From Platerodrilus igneus (taxonomy: Eukaryota; Arthropoda; Insecta; Coleoptera; Lycidae): a DNA stretch of 64,000 nucleotides. Within the stretch, counting starts at the first letter, position 1. Each line of letters starts with the position of its first letter. Shown in pieces: positions 55,402 to 64,000 of the stretch. Made by a program: the position numbers and the translations under genes. Location: NCBI GenBank assembly GCA_036346225.1, contig JARFIW010001342.1:1291001-1355000 (forward strand). The letters run 5' to 3'. Below the pieces are notes generated by a model. That model saw nothing but the letters and a program-made list of their open reading frames with translations, did no database searches and was not told where the DNA came from.

Positions 55402-56055
55402 ATGGCAGAAAAATTAAAACGTATCTGTTTTCTACGTATTATTGCAATTAATTCACTGGAAGAAATGTTTGAAATCGCTCAAAAATCTACTGTTAAACCA
55501 ACCTTCTTTGATTTATTTCGAGCGCAATATAAATCTCTCGAGACGGTTCGAGAAAATTTCTTTACACACCATAATTGGGTAGTAGGTGCAATTTCTTCTG
55601 CCGATGACGCCGATGAACAATTTGAAACGGAAGACGCTATTCGTAAACGCTTCGATAACCATTACTTTCAAATAAAAGCGCTCTATTTCAAGCTGTTTTC
55701 GAGCCAATCGTCGTTGTCGCGGGCTAATGTGTCCGCGCCGCTAGATACTTTTAAGTCGAAAGTTTCACTTCCCCCGCTGACGATCCCTACATTTGATGGG
55801 GAAGATTGTTTGTTTGAAAGCTTTATTAGCCGCTTTGATAGCTTGGTTCATCTTAATAACGATCTGTCAAACGTGGATAAACTTTTGTATCTGCAATCAG
55901 CACTAAAAGGTTCCACACTCTTAACCATTAGGAACTTTGACCTTACAGAAGCCAATTACCCTCTTGCCTACAATAAACTTCGCGAAATATATCGTAATAT
56001 TCGTCACATTACCTCAGCTCTATGGCACAATTATGATAAATTTCCCCCGGGTTAA
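55402..56055 (+). pseudogene. BEL/Pao gag (DUF1759-type), N-terminal fragment
   Basis: ATG at 55402 and 217 open codons. The N-terminal part is helical (EEMFEIAQKSTVKPTFFDLF, then FKLFSSQSSLS). From about residue 127 the gag domain is clear: LPPLTIPTFDGEDCLFESFI and FDSLVHLNNDLSNVDKLLYL, followed by QSALKGSTLLTIRNFDLTEA and a YNKLREIYRN end, matching the LPxLxxPTFxG...LSxVxKxxYLxxxLxG signature of DUF1759. A normal protein would continue for several hundred residues; here it runs straight into the 173-bp satellite, whose ttaaataaaaaa string supplies the stop. The intact 217-codon frame suggests a younger copy. Confidence 0.83.
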
Positions 56056-58067
56056 ATAAAAAAACGGAACGTCGAATTTTTTTTATTAAATCATAAAAAT
56101 ATTTTAGTACAGGGTGTTCCTAAATAATATGTATATGGGCAAGAGTGCCATTACTTTGACTTATTTAATATTTATATAATATTTTAGTGAAATATGTGGT
56201 ACACTATTTTAAGTTAAATCCATGAATTAAATATATCAACTAAACACAGCGTCTTTGTTATTATACTACAGACATATTAATATACAGGGTGTTCCTAAAT
56301 ATCATGTATATAAGGAAGAGTGTATTTATGTAGTTTATTTAATATCAATATAACATTTAAGTGAAATATACGTTACACTATTTTAAGTGAAATCCATGGA
56401 GTAAATAAAAAAATTAAACCGTCAATTTTTGTTATTATATTATATAAGTATTATTATACAGAGTGCTCCTAAATATTATGTACATAGGGAAGGGTGTAAT
56501 TATTTGGTTTATTTAACATTTAAATAACATTTTAGTGAGATATACGTTACATTATTATTAAGTTAAAACCATGGATTAAATAAAAAAAGCAAGGAATTTT
56601 AATATTATATTATACAAATATTATTATATAACATTTCAGTACAGCATATGTTACACTATTTTAAGTTAAAACCATGAATTAAATAAAAAAAACTGAACAC
56701 GGAATTTTTATTTTATATAATACAAATATTATTGTACAGGGTGTTCCTAACTATCATTAGATACGGTAGAGTGTAAATCTTATATAACATTTTTGTGACA
56801 TTTATGTTACAATATTTTAAGCTAAATCCATGGATTAAATAAAAACTAAACAGAAAATCTTTGTTACTATATTAGACAAATATTATTATACAGGGTGTTC
56901 ATAAATATCACGCACATACGGAAGAGTGTAATTGTTTGGCCTATTTAACATTTATATAACATTTTTGTAAAATTTACGTTTGACTATTTTAAGTTAAATC
57001 CATGGATTAAATAAAAAACTAAACAAAAAATCTTTGCTATTATATTAGACAAATAATATTATACAGGATGTTCCTAAATATCATGTACATGTGAAGAGTG
57101 TAGTTCTTTGGCTTTTTAACATTCACATAACATTTTATGAAATGTACGTTACAGTATTTTAAGCTAAATCCATGGATTAAATAAAAATTGAACACGAAAT
57201 TTTTATTATTATATTATTCAAATACTATTATACAGGATGTTCCTAGAGATTTAGCACATAGAGAATAGTGTAATTCTTTGGCTTATTTAACGTTTAAATA
57301 ACTTTAATTAAAATATACGTTACACTATTTTAAATTAAATCAGAATATTAAATAAAAAACTAAACAGCGAATCTTTTGTTTTTGTATTATATAAAGATTA
57401 TTATACAGGGTGTTCCTAGATATTATGTATATAGAGAAGAGCGCAATATTTTGGCTTATTTAACATTTATATAACATTAAAGTAAAATATACCTTACACT
57501 ATTTTAAGTTAAATCCATGGATTAAATAAACAAACTAAACACGGAATTTTTATTATTATATTACACAAATATTACTACACAGGGTGTACCTAAATATCAT
57601 GTTCATCGGGAAGAGTGTAAATCTCTATCTTATTTAACATTTACATAATATTTTAGTGAAACATACGTAATACTATTTTAAGTTAAAAACATGGATTAAA
57701 TAAAAAAATTAACAGAAGATCTTTGTTACTATATTAGACAAATATTATTATACAGGGTGTTTCTAAATATCACGTACATACGGAAGAGAGTAATTTTTTG
57801 GCCTATTTAACATTTATATAACATTTCTGTAAAATTTACGTTACATTATTTTAAGTTAAATCCATGGATTAAATAAAAACTAAACAACAATATTTGTTAT
57901 TATATTAGACAAATATTATTATACAGGATGTTCCTAAATATCATGTACATAAGAAAGAGTGTAGTTCTTTGGTTTTTGTATAACATTTTATAAATTGTAC
58001 GTTACATTATTTTAATTTAAATCCATGGATTAAATTAAAATTAAACACGGAATTTTCGTTATTATAT
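56056..58067 (+). repeat. 173-bp satellite, block 2 (about 12 units)
   Basis: Unit starts (tacagggtgttcc and variants) at about 56108, 56283, 56457, 56735, 56889, 57062, 57231, 57402, 57578, 57747 and 57920, mostly 155-175 bp apart, with one shortened unit near 56600-56735. Same orientation as blocks 1, 3 and 4. Confidence 0.93.
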
Positions 58068-58600
58068 TGTTGCGATCCACTATTAGGCCACCCGTCAAAC
58101 ATACAAACGCCCGAGGCACATCATATTCTCAAGGATTCCAGAATTCTTCTAGAAAATACTAGATAATGAGTCATATCTTTAATTCAGGGTATATATAAGG
58201 CCGCTTATCAATGTAAGAGTTAGTCTATACTTGAATGTCTAATATAAATTATATCGTGTACAGTAAACGTAGTTGAGCTTTTAGGAGTTCAAGAATTTAT
58301 ACATAAATGATATATGCTGTGTCTAATGTACATGCAGCTTGTAGTATACATAAATAAATAGGAGTGTATAAACAAATAGTTGTGTTAGTGTTGTTAATGG
58401 ACATATGGTAAAGAAGTTAGTTTAAGAAGATATTAGTGCTTGTAATTTCATTAGTATAATAGTGCTTCATTGTTAAGTGGACTGAAAACATCTACAAATA
58501 AGGCATATACTGTTAATTAGACTTGTGAACAGTGAGTAATAAAGACGTTTGTTATTACTTGTTTTAAATTACAGAAACGCGGTAGCAGTAGCCCGCTTCA
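58068..58600 (+). mobile_element. solo LTR, 533 bp
   Basis: TGTTGCGATCC...CCCGCTTCA, flanked by ATAT on both sides (58064-58067, 58601-58604). Contains a TATA-like gggtatatataaggcc near 58187 and aataaa near 58541. It interrupts the 173-bp satellite cleanly. Second, inverted copy at 52412-54610. The family is unassigned: no coding sequence is attached. Confidence 0.88.
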
Positions 58601-59030
58601 ATATTATACAAATATTAGTATACAGGGTATTCCTAGATATCATGTGCATAGAGAAAACTGTAGTTCTTTGGCCTATTTAGCATTTGTATAACATTTTAGT
58701 GATATATACTTTACACCATTTTAAGTTAACTCCATGGATTAAATAAAAACTAAACACGAAATTTTTATTATCATATTATACAAATATCATTATACAAGGT
58801 GTCCTTAGAGATCATGCACGCAGAGAAGAGTATAATTCTTTGGCTTATTTAACATTTATATAACGTTTAAGTAAAATATACCTTACACTATTTTAAGTTA
58901 AATCCATGGATTAAATAAACAAACTAAACCCGAAATGTTCATTACTTCATTATACAAATATTTGTATACAGGGTGTTTCCAAAGATCATGTATATATGGA
59001 AGAATGTAATTCTTTGGCTTATTACGTTCA
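58601..59030 (+). repeat. 173-bp satellite, block 3 (about 2.4 units)
   Basis: Units start at about 58618, 58792 and 58966, continuing the register of block 2 after the LTR. Confidence 0.92.
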
Positions 59031-60477
59031 TTTTCGGCAATAATTGGTTATTTTATTTACAATAATTTTCAACTCAAATCCTTTGCTAATTAATTATCCG
59101 TTTATCTAAATTCCATGTCTACGGTTAAATAAATTCGTCGATTCATAATTAAAAAGAAATACGCTGACTAATAATTTTCAACTAAAATCCACTTTGCTTC
59201 TAAAACGAAACTTTATTCGATAAATTAAATATCCTGTATATTTTACTTGGTAAATACTTTCGCTAAGTAAGAATAAATTCCACTTCCCAGAATTCCCTAA
59301 TGTAAAGTTTACGCTATTCTCAGATAGTCGATCACGTGTTCCAAGTATCCGATAGTTGCGTCTTATGGGTTTTTCGTTGGAAGAATTCGTCGAATTAAAG
59401 CTGCGTATTATCCCAATATAAACTCTGTTTTTCCAGGTTAATTCTGAATAGAAATATTATTTTGAACTCTGGTCACTGGCTGAACGAAATTGATTTTATT
59501 TGCTTTTCAATCTACACAACGGAGACACGTGTAGGGTGTTTCGTTGTTTCCGTTTTTCGATATAAAAATTTCGCGCACGCAATACGGCGTGGAAGTATTT
59601 AGGGTTTTTAGAAATTTGTATTTTTCGTCGAAATTAAATTAATTTTTACTGGTAATTGCTCTAGTTTTTCCGGTGGCCTTAAAGCCACGATGAATGGTCG
59701 TCCCTTGCTGTAATGGGAGGCCAAGTGCGTTCTCTTTGGGTGTAGGCCCACCTACTCGTTGCTCTGGACCAACTAGTGGCTCAATCCCAACGTCAGCAAC
59801 TTCGAGGGTGAGTGTTTTCTTTCTACATCATTTACGATTGCGACCATATCGGTTGGAATTTTCGGTTTAAGCTCATGCATTTCCAAATTTAATTCTTATA
59901 TACAAAACTTATTGAACTATTTTGGTATTTACTGCTCTTATATTAATGCTTTACTATTTGTTTTTAAATAACTGAAAATATACGACTTACTAATGTGAAA
60001 ATAATTTAAAGACGTGTTGGCATATTTGAAAACGTTGTTGCTATTATTTTTATAGCTGTAGGTTAATTGTTTTAACATTATCAGAGCCTATGTGAAGTTT
60101 CATAATATTATGAGTACTAAACTAAAGTTTGATGTCTGGTATGGCAATACACTAGATATAATATGATAACATATACTGTTTATGCTCACATACTCAAACT
60201 GTGTTTATGCTTGTTGTAATTTATATAAATATCGGACAGTAATTGTAACGTTTTTCTGATTAATTTATTTTTTAATTATTGATTGTTTGTACATATTTTG
60301 GTTAATTATAGGTTTCTTTTTTTGGTATGTGTTATGAGTGAATAATTTTTCTTTATTTATTTCTGGCTTTTTCTTTACTTTGGTATATGTGTAGGTATTC
60401 TACCCCGCCCACTCGCCGATTGAGCCCGGTCATACTTTTTCGTTTTGGTTTTTCTTGTAGGCTACGTCACTGCACGT
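59031..60477. other. 1.45-kb insertion of unknown type in the satellite
   Basis: The satellite stops after ttctttggcttatta and resumes at tgttcccaaatatcatgtata. The insert has no ORF. It contains tattttac-taataattttcaactaaaatcc duplicated near 59050 and 59175, a GC-richer block at 59680-59815 ending with a splice-donor-like GAG/GTGAGT, and a block caccccgcccactcgcc-like near 60400. It could be a retroelement leader or LTR; I could not identify ends or a target duplication. Confidence 0.5.
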
Positions 60478-60870
60478 AGCAGTGTTCCCAAATATCATGT
60501 ATATAAGCAAGAGTGTCATTTTTTAACTTATATATAACATTTCAATGAAACATACGTTACACCATTTTAAGTTAAATCCATGGATTAAATCAAAAACTAA
60601 ACACGGAATTTTTATTATTGTATTATATACATATCATTAAACAAGGTGTTCCTAAATATCATATACATAAAGAAGTGTGTAATGCTTTGGCTTATTTAAC
60701 ATTTCTAAAAAAAAATTCAGTGAAACTTACGTTACACTGTTTTAAGTTAAATCCATTGATTAAATAAAAAACTAAACCGAAAGTCTTTGTTATTATATTA
60801 GACAAATATTATTATACAGGGTGTTGCTAAACATCATGTACATAGAGAAAAGTGTAGAAATGTTTTTATG
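60478..60870 (+). repeat. 173-bp satellite, block 4 (about 2.3 units)
   Basis: Units at about 60483, 60644 and 60815; the last decays near 60870. Confidence 0.9.
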
Positions 60871-61638
60871 TACGTAATTAAATTACAAATACCTTAACAC
60901 TAGGATTGAAAACACTTTTGTTTGTAAACTTGCGAAACGAGTTTATATGTTTGAAAAATTGGATGTTGCGGCTTCACAACGAAGATCTGGGTCTAGTGTA
61001 GTGTAGGTAACGATGTTCATGGTTGTAGCCTTGGCTCAAGACACGCTCAATGCAGTGCGGTACCTCGTGGTGGCGATTGTAGTTGAATTTTCTTGGCTTT
61101 GGTAACTAGCGGCTGGTGGGCTGACACTGACGTACGGTGGCTTCCTTAGTTGTTGAAATTAAAGCGGGCTGATGGCAGAATGTTTCACAATTCGCGTTCT
61201 TTTCGCGCTACGTGCTCTAAGAAGTGGTCTTGATGCAATGATGTTTGGAGATAGATCGGTCCAAATAATGACGAGATCCTGCCTGTAGTGTTGTGAGAGT
61301 TTAATTCATTTATCCCATTAGATTTGGTGGTCACAATGAGATAATGAAAACCCTTAGTGCACGAGGAGCTTGGTGACTTCCATCTTGCACTATTCTTAAG
61401 TTCCCTCCAAAAAGTTTGGTGGCTTTCTTTAAGAGAGAACAAAAAGAAGTGATATGCTCTAGTGTTTGGGGTTTCGTTTATATCATGGCTTTGTTTGCAT
61501 TGTCCATTTGGACGAATTTATTTGTATTTCGAGGGATGTTGGACGAGTCCATTATTGATTGAAGGGTATTTTGTGCGTGCATGCTGTTTACTTGTATGCT
61601 GCGTGCTTAATGGCCAGTTAGTTAGGGGTATGGTTTGA
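60871..61638. other. no gene recognised
   Basis: GC content is higher than the surroundings. An 85-codon minus-strand ORF (61185-61442) has no motif that I recognise. Possible decayed element. Confidence 0.35.
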
Positions 61639-61653
61639 TTGCATACTCCTACA

Positions 61654-61950
61654 TTACATTTGATTTTCCAATGCTCCACCCGAAGGTACTACATTGGCCA
61701 GGAAGCGAGTTTTTTTTTACCTGGAAAATTTGGAATTTTGCCGAACCCTTGCTGTTCCAAGCAAGGTAGGGATCTTTAACGTGCGTGACAACACTCACAC
61801 ACGGGACCTCCATTTTACCTTTCATCCGAACGAGGGTGTATTTTTGTGAAAAATGCTCGCCTAACATTTTTCAAGCGGACCGTGTCGGGATTCGAACCCG
61901 GGACCTTGGGCGTAGTAGTCACACACATACCACTACGCCACGCAGCCACC
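61654..61950 (-). mobile_element. tRNA-derived SINE, copy D (minus)
   Basis: Same SINE as A-C, in reverse orientation, with full head (complement near 61947-61870, including GGTTCGAATCC). Flanked by the 15-bp ttgcatactcctaca at 61639-61653 and 61951-61965. Confidence 0.93.
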
Positions 61951-61965
61951 TTGCATACTCCTACA

Positions 61966-62222
61966 TTACATATAATTTTCCAATGCTCCACCCGAAGGTA
62001 CTACACTGGCCAGGAAGCGAGTTTTTGTTACCTGAAAAATTTTGAATTTTGCCGAACCCTTGCTGTTCCAAGCAAGGTAGGGATCTTTAACGTGCGTGAC
62101 AACACTCACACACGGGACCTCCATTTTACCTCTCATCCGAACGAGGGTGTATTTTTGTGAAAAATGCTCGCCTAACATTTTTCAAGCGGACCGTGTCGGG
62201 ATTCGAACCCGGGACCTTGGGC
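61966..62222 (-). mobile_element. tRNA-derived SINE, copy E (minus), head truncated
   Basis: Body and B box intact; it stops at cccaaggtcccggg, so about 40 nt with the A box are missing. The target sequence tgcatactcctaca follows again at 62223-62236, a third copy of the same 14-15 bp. It lies directly next to copy D in the same orientation. Confidence 0.9.
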
Positions 62223-62236
62223 TGCATACTCCTACA

Positions 62237-63480
62237 GCTTGATCAGATAGACAGAATGAGTGACGGGTGTTATAAGAAGGACGTGTACGGAAGGTGGATG
62301 AGTGTACGAAAAGAGGAGGTAGAGGACGAAAGATATGACTGGTCGTGGTGGATGAAAGGGTGAAGCAAGGAAGTGAGAAGGATTTGTATAAAGCGATGTG
62401 GACGTAAGGAAGTGAAAGAAGTGTAGCAGAAGTATAGCAAGGCATGGAAGAAGGTTGTTACCAGAGTCAGAAGACTCTCAAGATAAATTAAAAAATTAAC
62501 ATTATAAATTATAGAAAAGAAAAGGTTTCGCAACACTTGCCTTGTAGGAATGCATTAGGATCACTTTTTCTAAACGTAAAAAGCTGAAAAATTACGTTTT
62601 ATTAAGTAGAAGATTTAAAATAATTTTGGAGTAGTTCACACCACTAACAAGCATGTCATTTTTGAATCTCTTGACTGTAGTTTCATTTTCCCTCTATGTA
62701 TTAATAAGAAAAATGAAAATAGTGTTTCATATTTGCTACAGAAACACTTGCTTTGACAAATCTGCCATCTAAAATTTAAAACTACCTAAAAATAGAGCAA
62801 CACAAATCAATAATGGTCTACTTTCCAAAATATTGCGCAAAATAAAAAATATTCTTAACCTACCTACCCTGGTGAACACGCAGTTAGACATTTTGCACGA
62901 ACCTGAAAACGTCTGCGTAGCATATTATGAAACGGTCTCAGATTTCAAGATTGTTATTTGTTGCATAAACCTTAATTAGAATTAATCATTGTTCAGCCAG
63001 TTTAGCCTGAAATAAATTTTCCAAAAACTCAAGTTTCCTCTATATTGCGTGTCACTAAATAAACGGTTACCTTGAACTTGTGATACTCGCAATGCCCGGG
63101 GATGCACTTGTAGCTCCATGCTAACGTCATTCGGCCGGACATACACATAGTGCTTTCAATGCAACAAGCAATTGTTTTCTCACGTTTTATTGTGCGGTGC
63201 TCAAGCTATTTATAGTTAAAATATAAATGCCATATAAAGCAGTTTTCCCATAGTTTAATGGGTCAATTTTATGGAAAACTCTATACAAACAGAATACTTG
63301 AAGTGCCATATAGTCGATGCTGCAAATGCAAAAATTCGAGCCATAATGTATTTTGCGATATTGAATTCTGGTTACCCAAATTTTCGGGCAAGGGAAAGGA
63401 TTTCCTAATTTTCCTGCCATTTATGTTTGTATTTATAATTTAAACCATATCAAACTTAAAACGTTTAAAATTTGAAAATA
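62237..63480. other. no gene recognised
   Basis: 62237-62460 is purine-rich (agtgtacgaaaagaggaggtag...) with short ORFs on both strands lacking known motifs. The rest is AT-rich unique sequence. Confidence 0.4.
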
Positions 63481-63870
63481 GAGTCAGATATTATAGAGGC
63501 TGTCTGACAGTGAACTTAAAACAACCTCTTTACCAATGACAGTACAATAAAGGGAAAATACATACACACACGCGCACACAATGCACGCACGCACTCACAC
63601 ATTTCTATATATAATTTTCCCATAATAAATTCAAACGCTTTTAAAGTTACAAATTTGAGTCGGGCATTGTTGAGGCTGTCTGACAGTGGACTTAAAACAA
63701 TCCTTTTAACAATGACAGTACAATAGAGGAAAAATACATACACACACGCGTACGCAATGCACGCACACACTCACACATTTCTATATATAATTTTCCCATA
63801 ACAAATTCAAACGCTTTTAAAGTTGGAAATTTAAGTCTGGTATTATTGAGGCTGTCTGACAGTGAACAGT
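63481..63870. repeat. 176-bp tandem repeat, about 2.2 units, with internal CA tract
   Basis: gaggctgtctgacagtg starts at 63496, 63672 and 63848, exactly 176 bp apart. Each unit holds acaatgacagtacaata, a CA/CGCA tract, and ttctatatataattttccc. The two minus-strand ORFs (63516-63889) with KAFEFVMGKLYIEMCECVRAL-type repeats arise from this unit and are not genes. Confidence 0.93.
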
Positions 63871-64000
63871 AGGTAAGCAAGGTTACCACGAGCGCAAAAA
63901 AACGGTTTTCTTATGGGATTCATCATGGGAAATTCTAAGGTCCAAAAAGACAATTTTTGTGAGTTCCAAAGGTCATTCACCCCGAGGTCGCCGCAAATAT

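Noticed and set aside
62157..62536. Overlapping ORFs on both strands near the second SINE
   Set aside because: Partly SINE read-through and partly a purine-rich stretch; mirrored ORFs on both strands and no domain.
63516..63889. Two ORFs with a shared ALCARVCMY-type segment
   Set aside because: They are copies of the 176-bp tandem repeat including its CA tract.

Overview
This is a eukaryotic window with no prokaryotic genes. The retroelement repertoire (RTE-, R1-like and BEL/Pao elements, Penelope-like elements, a Tc1/mariner-type transposon, a tRNA-derived SINE) together with the AT-rich background suggests a large, repeat-rich arthropod genome, most likely an insect. I cannot assign an order from the sequence alone. 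Almost everything recognisable is mobile DNA, much of it nested, plus several satellite families. The only stretch that looks like a host gene is one short first coding exon on the minus strand at 1586-1733.

Layout. 0-5.7 kb: the host-like exon, CA-rich microsatellite, two MITE-like blocks built of TATCGATA units, a candidate LTR with two tandem tRNA-Lys-type primer sites, and a tRNA-like sequence. 5.8-9.4 kb: a decayed RTE-type retrotransposon joined to a Penelope-like element (PLE) whose inverted pseudo-LTRs carry hammerhead-like cores. 11.1-12.4 kb: a DNA transposon with perfect 30-bp terminal inverted repeats and a DD41D transposase broken by two frameshifts. 14.4-15.5 kb: a BEL/Pao integrase remnant (minus). 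15.9-19.1 kb: 335-bp and about 215-bp tandem repeats flanking a long hexanucleotide microsatellite. 19.1-22.3 kb: a 3.2-kb foldback structure with arms made of two tandem-repeat families. 24.0-28.7 kb: RTE 3'-end composites and a nearly full-length but broken RTE copy (minus). 28.7-33 kb: a mariner remnant and an R1-like retrotransposon. 35-38.3 kb: a PLE fragment, a second double primer-binding site with candidate LTR, and a sequence-perfect hammerhead ribozyme on the minus strand. 40.3-50.6 kb: a foldback of about 10 kb with an unequal pair of arms built from about 145-bp satellite units, the long arm showing higher-order periodicity. 51.8-60.9 kb: a 173-bp satellite interrupted by LTRs, an R1-like insertion and a BEL/Pao gag fragment. 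61.6-62.2 kb: two SINEs in tandem at the same target sequence. 63.5-63.9 kb: a 176-bp tandem repeat.

The parts mostly relate by nesting, not by pathway: SINEs and solo LTRs with clean target-site duplications lie inside the satellites and foldbacks and so date them as older. The most distinctive features are the two foldback structures (tandem-repeat arms around a unique loop) and the hammerhead at 38232-38276.
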